NCBI GenBank assembly: GCA_030145245.1
Contig: JAQYWC010000011.1
Location: forward strand, 62,001 to 126,000
Direction: 5' to 3'
Length of the DNA: 64,000 nucleotides
From: Desulfobacterium sp.
Lineage (GTDB): Bacteria; Desulfobacterota; Desulfobacteria; Desulfobacterales; Desulfobacteraceae
Shown: one piece after another, positions 26,879 through 36,371 of the stretch
How positions within the stretch are numbered: position 1 is the first letter of the stretch
Layout: each line of letters opens with the position of its first letter
Notes under the pieces: generated by a model
Told to the model about the DNA's origin: nothing
Seen by the model: the letters and a program-made list of their open reading frames with translations, nothing else
Database searches by the model: none
Made by a program: the position numbers and the translations under genes

Positions 26879-28096
26879 ATGCAAAACGTTAAGAAGGTAG
26901 GAAAGAAGGTGTTAAAACATAAAAGTTTTCAGAATTTTGTGATAATGTCTTCTATTGCAGTTGTCCAAGCGGTTAATAACATTATTCTTGGTAGATATCT
27001 TCCTAAAGAACAATTTGGGCAGTATAGTTTTGTGTTTTTGAATGTAATATACACAATGTCTTTCCTTTTTCTTATTGGTCAAAATACGGCAATTGTAAGA
27101 TATTTTTCATCTAAAAATATAGAAGAGTACGATTGGGGAAAATATCTTAAAAAATTGTTTGCGTATATCACTATTCCCTTAGTGATTGTAACTTATGTTA
27201 TTATGCTCTACTATGATTTTGATAAGTCGATTTTTGTTTATATACTGATGGGTAGCATGGCTGATGGATGTATTAAATTGTTCTCTGCAATGCTTAGGGC
27301 TAAAGGGAAATTAAATACAGCTATTATTATAGAACGTTTTCATCCTGTTGTATTTATATTATTTGTTGCCTGTGCGATTTTGTACGGCAAAGTTAATCTT
27401 AGTAATATAATGTTGCTTAAGTTTATTTCTCTATCTGCAATAATACCGATTGTTATTTATTTGATCCTCAAATGGGATAACGGACAAAAGCATGTTGATA
27501 ACATAATCTTTAAAGATGGTATAAGACTATGGGAAATAGGTCTGACTATGATGGTCATCGAGAGAATAAATGCTTTTGTTATTCCAAAAGTTTTGGGGTA
27601 TGAAGAGTTGGCTCTTTATAGTATTTTAATAGTGATAATGCAGATCTATGAATTAAGCAGGATATCAATTTTTAATGTGTATTGTCAAAAAATTTCAAAA
27701 GGAGATAAAGTAAATAAAAAGAGTTTGTTTCTCCTGCTTTGTGGTGCCTCTTTTATTATTTCTATATTTTATTTGTGTTTTGCAAACTGGATATTACAAA
27801 TGCTTTTTGACGGGAAATACGTTGCGTCTCTGGGCTTGATCTCACTTTTCTGTTTGTTAGGCAGCCTAAAACTTATGTATGTATTACCTTCATGTTTTTT
27901 GGTCGCAGAAAGCAATGGTAAAGAAATGAAGGCGTTTTTTAGATTTAATATAATAGGTTCCATAGGGCAGGTAATTGCAATAATGGTATTAGGCCAATTG
28001 GGATTGTGGGTCTTTGTGACTATAGGATGTTTTGCTTTTGCTTATAGATGTTTGATTGGGGCAGTGCTTATGAATAGGGTGAGGGAAGTAGCATGA
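26879..28096 (+). CDS. polysaccharide flippase (Wzx/MATE-like)
   Basis: A 405-residue, very hydrophobic protein with about 12 membrane segments and an N-terminus of the oligosaccharide flippase kind (basic start, then NIILGRYLPKEQFGQYSF). It would turn undecaprenyl-linked repeat units across the inner membrane. Its stop overlaps the next start (ATGA), so it is in an operon with the pyruvyltransferase and glycosyltransferase. Family divergence is high, so the assignment rests on topology and context. Confidence 0.8.
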   Translation: MQNVKKVGKKVLKHKSFQNFVIMSSIAVVQAVNNIILGRYLPKEQFGQYSFVFLNVIYTMSFLFLIGQNTAIVRYFSSKNIEEYDWGKYLKKLFAYITIPLVIVTYVIMLYYDFDKSIFVYILMGSMADGCIKLFSAMLRAKGKLNTAIIIERFHPVVFILFVACAILYGKVNLSNIMLLKFISLSAIIPIVIYLILKWDNGQKHVDNIIFKDGIRLWEIGLTMMVIERINAFVIPKVLGYEELALYSILIVIMQIYELSRISIFNVYCQKISKGDKVNKKSLFLLLCGASFIISIFYLCFANWILQMLFDGKYVASLGLISLFCLLGSLKLMYVLPSCFLVAESNGKEMKAFFRFNIIGSIGQVIAIMVLGQLGLWVFVTIGCFAFAYRCLIGAVLMNRVREVA

Positions 28097-29238
28097 AAAA
28101 GATAGGAATACTAACATATCATAATGTACAGAACGAAGGAGCATTGTTGCAGGTAATAAGCACATATCGTGCTTTAAAAAGACTGTTTCCTAATGCAGAT
28201 GTTGAAGTTATTGATTATACACCTTTGTCAACCTTTGTCTCTTTAATTCGAGGCAGGCTAAGCTTGAGGCATATAGGGAGGGCCATAGCGTATAATAGAA
28301 GACATTATTTGTTTAAAAAATGTAGAGAAAATAATTTAAATCTAAGCAGGAAATGCATCGTTACCAATAGCTATTTGCATGCCATTAAATCCATAAAAGA
28401 TCAATTTGACATTATCGTGGTTGGTAGTGATGAAGTATGGAAAATAGAAAAGGGTAAACGTGCAAGACCCTTTCCAAACTTATATTGGCTAGGAGAAATT
28501 GGAGATACCAAAAAGGTGGCATACGCAGCATCTGCTAACAAGACCGCATATAGAGAGAATGATGATGATAAAAAAAGCTTAATTAAAAAATATTTGAGTA
28601 GTTTTGACTTGTTAAGTGTTAGAGATACCCATACCATTGAGATGGCCGAGTATTCTGGGGTTACTAATAAGATAGAAAAAATACCCGATCCAACGTTTGT
28701 TTTGAATTTTAAACCTTTAGATGTAAAAAGTAAATTAAGAAGGATCGGATTGTGCTTGAATAAACCTATGGTTGGGATTACACTGTTTGATAGTGAAATA
28801 AGTTGTGCTTTGTATCAGTATTATTCAGCGAAAGGTTATCAAGTATTAGGTCTTAGCTTTTATAATGAACATTGCGATTTTAATATGTATGATAAGCTAG
28901 ACCCTCTTGAGTGGGCTTCTCTTATTTCTATGTTAACAGTTTTTGTTACTAATAGATTCCATGGGGTAATATTTTCAATGAAAACAGATACTCCTTTTTA
29001 CTGTATTGATGAAACTAACAATTATGGAAAATATGAAAGTAAAATAGAAAGGTTATTGAAAGACTGTAATCTTTATAATGATTATTACTCTGTCTATGAT
29101 AAAGATCTGCATGTTGGTGATGTTATCAGCCGTATCGATCGGATAATTGATAAACACAATACTGAACAAATAAAGAGTTTCTTAGATAATAATCGTAACG
29201 ATGGTATTCAATTTTTAAAAAAAATTGGAAGTTTATAG
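28093..29238 (+). CDS. polysaccharide pyruvyl transferase family protein
   Basis: A 381-residue member of the polysaccharide pyruvyltransferase family (Pfam PF04230). The N-terminus reads KKIGILTYHNVQNEGALLQV, followed by DIIVVGSDEVWKIE, KKVAYAASANKTAY, SVRDTHTIEMAEYSG and the late motif TNRFHGVIFSMKT. Proteins of this family add pyruvate ketals to surface sugars, and some in O-antigen loci are glycosyltransferase-like. The PEP-dependent role is therefore probable but not certain. It is coupled to the flippase and abuts the next glycosyltransferase. Confidence 0.85.
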   Translation: MKKIGILTYHNVQNEGALLQVISTYRALKRLFPNADVEVIDYTPLSTFVSLIRGRLSLRHIGRAIAYNRRHYLFKKCRENNLNLSRKCIVTNSYLHAIKSIKDQFDIIVVGSDEVWKIEKGKRARPFPNLYWLGEIGDTKKVAYAASANKTAYRENDDDKKSLIKKYLSSFDLLSVRDTHTIEMAEYSGVTNKIEKIPDPTFVLNFKPLDVKSKLRRIGLCLNKPMVGITLFDSEISCALYQYYSAKGYQVLGLSFYNEHCDFNMYDKLDPLEWASLISMLTVFVTNRFHGVIFSMKTDTPFYCIDETNNYGKYESKIERLLKDCNLYNDYYSVYDKDLHVGDVISRIDRIIDKHNTEQIKSFLDNNRNDGIQFLKKIGSL

Positions 29239-30447
29239 ATGAAAATATTAATCGTTAATTCAGCCTACTATCCAATACAAATAGGAGGATCTGAAAGGTC
29301 AACCCAGATTTTAGCAGAAAGCCTGTTGGGCGAGGGTCTTAGCCCAATAGTGGTAACAGTAGCAAAAGAAGATAAAATTGAATATGTAAATGGTGTAAAA
29401 GTATATTATATTAAAACACCAAATGTATATCATTTTTTAGAGCCTAAGGTGCAAAGTCTATTAAAGAAAATAGTATGGAAAATTAAAGATTTATATAGCT
29501 TTGAAAGTAAAAAGAAAATTATTCAGATAATAGAGAAAGAACAACCGGATATCTTGCATACAAATATTATTATTGATTTAACAGTATCAATATGGAAAGC
29601 AGCGTATCAAAAGAAAATACCAATAATACATACTTTAAGAGATTATTATTTGTTATGCCATAAATCCAATATGTTTGATGGGGACCCCTGTGAAACTATA
29701 TGTAAAAAATGTAAATTGTATAGTTGTCTAAAAAAACATAATACGAAATATGTAACTGCTTTAATAGGCGTGAGTAAATATATATTGGAAAAGCATATTG
29801 AAAATAATTATTTCAGTGCCTCGAAATTTCAAAAAGTAATCTATAACTCCGTTAATGATGCAAAAAATAGTAGACAACAGGATGGTAAATTTCATATTGG
29901 TTATGTTGGTCGTGTAACGAAATATAAGGGAATAGAAGTGCTGTTGGATTACTTTATTCATAGCTATAAGAACGATAAGAATGTGGTTTTGGATATTTTT
30001 GGCAAACCTGAATCTCTTGAGTATGAGGGGTTTTTGAAAAAAAAATATCATTCTGATAATATAATCTTTCATGGATTAATACCACAGGAAAACATCTATA
30101 ACTGTATAGATGTTTTGGTTATTCCTTCACTATGGCCTGAACCTTTTGGACGAATAGTACCTGAAGCATACTCTTATGGCGTGCCGGTTATTGTTAATGA
30201 CTATGGTGGGTTGTCGGAGTTGGTTGTAAATGGCGTAACCGGGTATAGAGTAAATATAGAAAGTTCGGATTTTGAAGACAAACTCTCCCATTTTATTGAA
30301 ACAAGACCTGATATGAGAGAGGCATGTTTTAAAGAATATCAAAAATATACAAAAACAAAAATCGTTAAAGAGTACATAGACTTATACGAAAAGTGCAGGG
30401 GCTATGCGATTAATAAACGAAAAATTGGCAAAGTACACAACTATTAA
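29239..30447 (+). CDS. glycosyltransferase, GT4 family
   Basis: A 402-residue GT-B glycosyltransferase. The N-terminal acceptor half begins MKILIVNSAYYPIQIGGSER. The C-terminal donor half has HIGYVGRVTKYKGIEVLLDY and the EX7E motif in PEPFGRIVPEAYSYGVPVIV. Five Cys in the middle (CETICKKCKLYSCLKK) form a loop seen in some GT4 enzymes. It begins directly after the pyruvyltransferase stop and its end overlaps the MurB-like gene by 44 bases. Confidence 0.9.
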   Translation: MKILIVNSAYYPIQIGGSERSTQILAESLLGEGLSPIVVTVAKEDKIEYVNGVKVYYIKTPNVYHFLEPKVQSLLKKIVWKIKDLYSFESKKKIIQIIEKEQPDILHTNIIIDLTVSIWKAAYQKKIPIIHTLRDYYLLCHKSNMFDGDPCETICKKCKLYSCLKKHNTKYVTALIGVSKYILEKHIENNYFSASKFQKVIYNSVNDAKNSRQQDGKFHIGYVGRVTKYKGIEVLLDYFIHSYKNDKNVVLDIFGKPESLEYEGFLKKKYHSDNIIFHGLIPQENIYNCIDVLVIPSLWPEPFGRIVPEAYSYGVPVIVNDYGGLSELVVNGVTGYRVNIESSDFEDKLSHFIETRPDMREACFKEYQKYTKTKIVKEYIDLYEKCRGYAINKRKIGKVHNY

Positions 30448-31246
30448 AGTAGGTGGAAATGCACAAGTGATGTCTATTCCAGAATCAGAGAGTGAGCTTA
30501 TTTTAGAAATTAAATACTGCTTGCAAAACAATATTCCATACAAAATGTTAGGTAACGGATCTAATCTTTTAATTAGTGATGATGGTGTGGATGGGTTTGT
30601 AATTAATAATAAAAAAGCCTGTGTGGATCTATTTGTTCATAATGATTTATTGTATTGTGGATCGTCGGTAATGATGCAACAGTTGATAAACTATTGTATA
30701 AACAATGAGTTTTATGCCATGGAATATTTGTATTCGGTACCTGCAACAGTAGGGGGGGCTGTAGTACAGAATGCAGGTCGAGGAAAACAATATAATAAAC
30801 AAATATCAGACTATATTGTAAAAGTGAAAGTGTTTGATGGCGAAAAAATTAGAGAAATACCCAAAAGAAAATGTCGATTTGGTTTTAGGGATTCTGTCTT
30901 CAAGGAGAATAGGGATTTGGTGGTACTTGGTGTTTGCTTTGCTTTGCCTATGCAGAGTGAAGAAATAGGAGTAAACGCTAAGAAGGAACGGATGAAATTA
31001 GTGAGGAAGTATCAGGATAGTGGATGTGCTAATTTTGGTACAGTTTTCAGTACTGCCAATCACCATATTATGAAGTTACTTAGAGGGGTAAAAATCGGTA
31101 ATGCAGGGTATTCTAAAAAGACACCAAATTGGATATGTAATTATGGTGATGCTAAAGCTAAAGATATAGTCAAGCTCATTAAGGTGTCTAAATTGTTGCA
31201 TAAATTCTTATTTAGGAGTGTTAAGGCCGAGGTGGAAACGTGGTGA
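30404..31246 (+). CDS. MurB-like FAD-binding protein in the polysaccharide cluster
   Basis: A 280-residue protein of the UDP-N-acetylenolpyruvoylglucosamine reductase family. FAD-binding signatures are present: KYTTIKVGGNA, LGNGSNLLISD, SVPATVGGAVVQNAG and GFRDSVFKE. In MurB the proton-donating Ser lies in a GS.F motif; here the site reads NFGTVFSTA, Thr in place of Ser. The C-terminus is short. It is embedded in EPS genes, overlapping the glycosyltransferase by 44 bases, and is AT-rich. It is probably not the cell-wall enzyme but a relative acting on an exopolysaccharide sugar; function inferred only. Confidence 0.8.
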   Translation: MRLINEKLAKYTTIKVGGNAQVMSIPESESELILEIKYCLQNNIPYKMLGNGSNLLISDDGVDGFVINNKKACVDLFVHNDLLYCGSSVMMQQLINYCINNEFYAMEYLYSVPATVGGAVVQNAGRGKQYNKQISDYIVKVKVFDGEKIREIPKRKCRFGFRDSVFKENRDLVVLGVCFALPMQSEEIGVNAKKERMKLVRKYQDSGCANFGTVFSTANHHIMKLLRGVKIGNAGYSKKTPNWICNYGDAKAKDIVKLIKVSKLLHKFLFRSVKAEVETW

Positions 31247-31323
31247 TGATAGTAAAAAAGCCTAACGGTATAGTAGTGGGAAAATATTCAAAGTTGATTT
31301 TTTTGCCAAAAAAAAATGCGTAA
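31246..31323 (+). pseudogene. truncated 5' end of a following operon gene
   Basis: An ATG at 31246 overlaps the MurB-like stop by one base (TGATG), the same coupling used elsewhere in this locus. It is followed by only 25 codons (MIVKKPNGIVVGKYSKLI and on) before a stop. The stop lies at a GTAA-starting sequence (31320) of the kind found at IS66 ends, so the gene was probably cut by that element. The family cannot be told. Confidence 0.45.
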
Positions 31324-31486
31324 TCTTCCTTCGTCAAAAGAAATCATTAGATGCCTTGTTTTACGAGCTAATGGCTTTTTATGCCTAAAAATACAATTTT
31401 AATTGAATTAATCTTGAGCGGAAACACAGGTTTTGAAAAATGTGTTAGATAAGCTTTATGGTAACTATTCAGCTGACGGTTTTCGA

Positions 31487-32739
31487 TCAAGAAAAAAATG
31501 AGGGCCGTTCACCATTGAACAAAGCCTGTAGAGCTTCACTGGCCTGCACATTATTCTTTTTACACGTGGAGAGAGAACTTCGAATTCGACAAAACATTAA
31601 ATCACCATCGATCGACCGAATACCCCCGGATATTTTTTGATGGACTTTAGTCATTCGAATGTCATTCTCCCCCTTGTTGTTTGTGAATGGAACAAGCGGA
31701 TCATCCATGAAACGAAACGTTTCAATTTTAAATTTTGTTTGTCGTTCAAGAAGGTTTCGAGCTTTCGATCTTTTCAGTCTGCCCCGTTGTCCTTTTACTC
31801 TGTCTTTTTCATCTGGTGGTGGACATTCGACCTCTGCCTTTTCTAAGGTTGCTCGGTAGACGTCTTTAAAAGAGGTTGAAACTTTTATAGGAAGTTTGCC
31901 GCCGTGTTGATCAACAGTATTGTTGATTTTCAAGAGTAAAGTTTTTATGCTCTGGGCCCATTTTTGTTTGTCTTGTTCCCATGCCCGCTCCAACTCTCTC
32001 AGGTGATGAGCATTATACAATGAATGAGAGCACTCATAATTGAAATACGGTTTCCCATGATCGTGGCACAAAACACCATTGAACTTTGGAAATACTCCCA
32101 TTTCATCAATGGCTTCGCCGCCTCTTTTTTGTGAGGGAAAAAGAGAGTTGCGTATCGTTTGAGACACAATGCAGCCAGAATCGTTCTCCGTTTTTATTGA
32201 TGCCCGTTTCATCTGCATGACACACAGAAACTGAGATAAGTCTCTCTTTAACTATTTCGTCAAACGGTTCAAGTTGGCCGAAAGCTTCTTTGTTGAAATT
32301 GAAAATCGAGCCGGTCCCTACATCTATACCAACCTGGTCACGGAAATATTCATTGATTCGGTTGTAGGGAATTAATTCGTATTGAGATAGATAGATAGAT
32401 CGCATGAGATTTGAGTGTTTTACCATATTGGACGTGGCGATCAACACTTTCTGGAAATCCTGCTGTATATCGTTTCCCAGATGTGTCTTCAAAAATTTGA
32501 GCCTGATACTCCGTGACCCATTTTGTGATTTTTAGGTCAATGACCTGCCGTGTTTCACATCCGACTTCACGGTATTTGCCTTTCGGAAGTTTTGAACGAT
32601 CGATAAGCAAGGGTCTAATTGTATCTGGATTCTCAATAGGTTTAAGTGTCTTTCCGGGATGTCCTTGTTGACCTCCTGGTTTTCTATTCTCTGAGTTACT
32701 CTCTTTTTTTCTTTTTGGCTCGATTGGGATCTGAAGAAG
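31487..32739 (-). pseudogene. IS66-family transposase (TnpC), broken
   Basis: The transposase is readable on the minus strand in pieces. Reading from the high-coordinate end, the order is SSDPNRAKKKK, GGQQGHPGKTL, CETRQVIDLKITKWVTEYQA, then CHADETGINKNGERFWLH, then CHDHGKPYFNYECSHSLYNA, and finally TNNKGENDIRMTKVHQK with SGGIRS. The DDE acids of IS66 TnpC are visible in the last three blocks. At least three frameshifts separate these blocks, and the N-terminal part is cut at 32740 by a 63-base repeat. The sequence 32803-32890 may encode the missing N-terminus (VENIEAAIGNARAMDDSDEE). The element is inactive. Confidence 0.88.
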
Positions 32740-32802
32740 GCCCTATGTGGCAGGATAGTTGTCGCCTCAACCCAGAACGAAACGATTTAGTTTGAATAGG
32801 GC
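32740..32802 (+). repeat. 63-base repeat, copy 2, within the broken IS66 transposase
   Basis: A near-identical copy of 24146-24208, including the inverted tips and the IS3-type left end. It abuts the interrupted IS66 TnpC reading frame, so it is either the footprint of a second IS3-type insertion or a small non-autonomous derivative. Confidence 0.75.
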
Positions 32803-33535
32803 GACATTTCTTCGTCACTATCATCCATAGCTCTGGCATTTCCAATTGCAGCTTCTATGTTTTCAACCTTCAACAAATACCCTCATATCCTGTTAATAAT
32901 GAGAGTATGTATAATACAGGTTTTTAAATCGATTTTTTTGCTCCATATTTCCTGATGTACGCATTCTTACTTTTTTAGTAGGGTCAGGGGGTGTTGGACT
33001 GCTATAGGCTTTTACCATGAGGCTTTTATTATCGCTATTGCTCAAATATGAACAGGTCTCTTGCACATACTGAGAATTTAAATTTCTACGAAAAACCCTG
33101 TCAAGGGAAAAATGAACTATTTGTATTTTTTTTTAAGCTGAATAGTTACTATTTTTTATTGTTGTTCATTGAAAGTCTCCTTTTTTGTGATCTTTGAGCG
33201 GTTCACAGTTTTGGAAAACTTTCTTATATTTCCGCAAATGTCAAACTCTGAGAGTCTCCCCGGCAAAGCCGGGGGGGGCACCTCTTATTAATCACGAAAA
33301 TTAAGCGATTTAAGAATGAAAAAACACGTAACGTTATGGTGAATATATATTAGGATAGTAGTCGTAAATTCAGGGGTATGTTTTAATCCTTTTTACCACT
33401 GGTGCAAGGATATTTATCCCCTTTCAGGTTTTGTTCACAAATCCCGTTTCCCCCAATCACAGTTAGGGTCCCTTTGTTTCTATACGAATTCAATATAATA
33501 CTGTTTAAAAATGAGATGAGAATAGGTGAGAATGA
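32803..33535. other. gene-free stretch with IS66 debris and a GC-rich hairpin
   Basis: The first 90 bases may be the 5' part of the IS66 TnpC (minus strand). The rest has no convincing gene. A GC-rich hairpin CCCCGGC-AAA-GCCGGGG lies at 33258-33274, followed by more G; with no T run it looks like a REP-type element more than a terminator. GGTGAG near 33522 serves the next gene. Confidence 0.5.
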
Positions 33536-34759
33536 ATGAGCTATCAAATTAACTCAGGTAAAGATAAAAACTCGATAGATCGTATTATATGCAGTTTTTG
33601 CTTTTACATCGGAATTTTACTATTAAATGGAATTTGGAATTTTTTACCATCCTTCATTGGAGCTATTTTTTTTCTTGTTCTCACTTGCGTGTTTCATTAT
33701 AAAGAATTTCGCTACTTTCAAGTTAATACAATTACTGTTTGTGTGTTTTATTGTTTACTTTTGAGTGTGATTCCAATGGTCTCTTACGATAAAGCCATGA
33801 TTGCAGCGACCTTTCAAGAACTGGTAAAGTATTATGCCCTGTTCTTTGTAATACTGATTGCTACGTTTTTACCTTTTGGCCCTTTGAGCCAATCGAAAAA
33901 GTCGAAGGTACTATATTCTTTCGTGTTGTCTTTTTTATTTGTTGGTTGGTTGTTTTCTGTAATCCAAGGAGTGTCAAATGAACGTATCAGTGGATTCTTG
34001 GCAAACCCAAACAACTTTGCTCTAACGGCTTTACTATTGTTTTTTCTTGTGGATTTGAAAAATAGCAGTATTATGACGTGGGTAGTGACTCATGTTCTGG
34101 TGCTTTTGATGATTTATGTTTCCCAAACAAGCGGTGCTATATTAGGGTATGTTGCCGGGGTGGCTTATTACCTTATTAATATTAAAAAACAGAAAATGTT
34201 TGTAATTATATCATTTCTTCTACTATCTCTATTCGTCTGTGTGATTGTTTTTAATTTTGATCATAGTCCTATAAACCCAATAGCTTCTACTTTGAAAAAG
34301 ATCTCCGTTTTGAAAGAAAACTATGGCAAGGTAATGTCAGGTAAATCAGTCGATTACTATTCAAGCATTATCAAGCAAAATGGGGATTATACTTCTGCAC
34401 TATGGCGGTTTAGTCACTGGACAACAATTTTAAAATTTTATTTCAATTCAACATTTGATAAAATACTGTTTGGTTATGGCATTGGATCAACGGATGTTTT
34501 TTTCGGCACAAAAGCGCATAATGATTATTTACGCCTTCTTTTTGAAGGGGGTATTGTCTCTTTTCTATTTAATGTTTTGATTTGGGGTTTGCTTTACAAC
34601 CAGATGAAAGTACATAGTAGGTGGATTGTAGTGTCAATAGCCGTTTTTTCAATAACAGAAAATAATTATGATCATTTTCTGGCAATGAGCCTGTTAGTAT
34701 TTTATATGGTTGGAAATAGGGATTGTAAAAAAGTTAGAATGACAAATGCTTATGGGTAG
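33536..34759 (+). CDS. O-antigen ligase/polymerase-like membrane protein (Wzy/WaaL type)
   Basis: A 407-residue integral membrane protein with about 10-12 hydrophobic segments and one larger periplasmic loop (about residues 245-310) ahead of the last segments. The motif TKAHNDYLRLLFEGG is typical of the Wzy_C/O-antigen ligase family, whose conserved His in H..YL acts in transfer of the polymer. Given the nearby flippase and Wzz-like gene, it is probably the Wzy polymerase of this locus. A ligase role is the alternative. Confidence 0.85.
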   Translation: MSYQINSGKDKNSIDRIICSFCFYIGILLLNGIWNFLPSFIGAIFFLVLTCVFHYKEFRYFQVNTITVCVFYCLLLSVIPMVSYDKAMIAATFQELVKYYALFFVILIATFLPFGPLSQSKKSKVLYSFVLSFLFVGWLFSVIQGVSNERISGFLANPNNFALTALLLFFLVDLKNSSIMTWVVTHVLVLLMIYVSQTSGAILGYVAGVAYYLINIKKQKMFVIISFLLLSLFVCVIVFNFDHSPINPIASTLKKISVLKENYGKVMSGKSVDYYSSIIKQNGDYTSALWRFSHWTTILKFYFNSTFDKILFGYGIGSTDVFFGTKAHNDYLRLLFEGGIVSFLFNVLIWGLLYNQMKVHSRWIVVSIAVFSITENNYDHFLAMSLLVFYMVGNRDCKKVRMTNAYG

Positions 34760-35131
34760 AACCCATCTTAACGTTTGCAACCACCTATACCTTGAATGAC
34801 GTATTTTTATAGCAGACCTTATAAAACATAGTAGCCCGGGGGTCTCGATTGGAAAAGGTCTATAAGTATCGTAGATCCAGGGGCTTCTGCCCAAGATGGT
34901 TCGATATGGTATAAAAGAAGTTCTATTCTGTAAAAAGAAAGGTTTATACCCTCTCCCGAGAATTGCTTAAAATATGCCGCAAAATTACCGTGAGTAAGCT
35001 TTCTTCTTGGTACATAGAATGCCTTCACGTTTTGAGGGGTGCTTTCGATTTTTTGTTGTCAAATTTGCACCGAATTAGTTTGCTCCTCTGCACTTGGACG
35101 GGGATGTACAGAGAATATTAGGGGTTATAAT
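34760..35131 (+). other. gene-free stretch ahead of the second glycosyltransferase block
   Basis: Frames here are short and interrupted; possible protein-like snatches suggest a decayed gene, but I cannot name it. AGGGG before 35132 is the likely ribosome binding site for the next gene. Confidence 0.35.
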
Positions 35132-36370
35132 ATGGAATTACTATTTTTAAATAACTACCACTACCTTAGAGGAGGGTCAGAACAGGTTTTCTTTGGAGAA
35201 ATGGCGCTTCTTCAATCTTATAAGCATCAGGTTAATGCCTTTGCCAGAAAGACTCCAGAGGATGTTTCTTCTATTAATTCTGGTTTTTTCCCTGAGAATA
35301 TGAAAACCGACAACCTTAGTCCTAAGTTAGGCATATTAAGGACCTTCAGAGAAATTCTGTATTCTTCAGAATCAAAACAACAACTTGATAAGCTGTTGAA
35401 AGAAATTAGTCCAGATTTGGTGCACGCCCATAACATTTATGGGAGACTTACAACTTCTGTTCTTGATTTGTTGAATGAAAAAAACATTCCGGTTGTTATG
35501 ACGCTTCACGACTATAAACTGATATGTCCGAGTTATAAACTTATGGCTGGTAATGGGGTTTGTGAAGATTGCAAAGGAGGAAAATATTATAATGCAATTT
35601 TGAATAAATGTCACAAGAACAGCATGGCTGCGTCAGCGATATATGCTCTGGAATCTTGGTTTAATGCTTTTTTTAATAAGTATAGGAATAATATTTGTTT
35701 TTTTATTTCACCAAGCCAATTCCTAAGAACAAAAATGATTGAATTCGGGTGGCCAGCTGAACAGGTTATTTACATACCCAACTATATTGTGCCTCAAGAT
35801 TTTATGCCAAGGTATGATTCAAAAGATTATTTGTTATACATTGGAAGGCTTTCAGGTGAAAAAGGTATATCCACACTTATCCAGGCGTTTAAGAAGGTTA
35901 AAACAAAAAATGTTCGATTGATGATTGTCGGAGACGGGCCTGAGCGGGAATCTCTTGAAAAATTGTCAAAAATAGATTCTCGAATTCAATTCACCGGATA
36001 TTTATCAGGTAAAGAGCTTAGTGATGTGACACGAAATGCAAAAGCTGTTGTAGTACCTTCTGAATGGTATGAGAATGCGCCTATTTCAATACTTGAGGCA
36101 TTTGCTTATGGTAAACCTGTGATAGGGGCTAGGATAGGTGGTATCCCCGAAATGATTGATGAGGGGATGAATGGTCTTCTATATAAATCAGGTAATGTCG
36201 ATGAATTAGCAGAAAAACTTAATGATTTCTTAGGCTGTTCCACCTCTTATATTGCTAATATGGGTATGGCTGCAAGGAAAAAAGCTGAAAAAAATTATAA
36301 TCCTGAAATGCACTATGAAAAGCTTATTGACGTATATCAGAAAGCCATAAGTATGAAGGGCCATAACTAA
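35132..36370 (+). CDS. glycosyltransferase, GT4 family
   Basis: A 412-residue GT-B enzyme. The start at 35132 gives MELLFLNNYHYLRGGSEQVF, the usual N-terminus with the G-G-S/A-E acceptor-side loop; the upstream in-frame extension to 35039 is not conserved-looking and lacks a good binding site. The donor half has LLYIGRLSGEKGISTLIQA, LMIVGDGPERESLE and EX7E in ENAPISILEAFAYGKPVIG. A cluster of Cys (CEDCKGGKYYNAILNKC) resembles that in the 29239 enzyme. It is followed after one base by another GT4 gene. Confidence 0.92.
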   Translation: MELLFLNNYHYLRGGSEQVFFGEMALLQSYKHQVNAFARKTPEDVSSINSGFFPENMKTDNLSPKLGILRTFREILYSSESKQQLDKLLKEISPDLVHAHNIYGRLTTSVLDLLNEKNIPVVMTLHDYKLICPSYKLMAGNGVCEDCKGGKYYNAILNKCHKNSMAASAIYALESWFNAFFNKYRNNICFFISPSQFLRTKMIEFGWPAEQVIYIPNYIVPQDFMPRYDSKDYLLYIGRLSGEKGISTLIQAFKKVKTKNVRLMIVGDGPERESLEKLSKIDSRIQFTGYLSGKELSDVTRNAKAVVVPSEWYENAPISILEAFAYGKPVIGARIGGIPEMIDEGMNGLLYKSGNVDELAEKLNDFLGCSTSYIANMGMAARKKAEKNYNPEMHYEKLIDVYQKAISMKGHN

Positions 36371-36371
36371 A

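Noticed and set aside
33258-33278. GC-rich hairpin as a transcription terminator
   Set aside because: It is followed by G, not T, on the plus strand, and no gene clearly ends before it.
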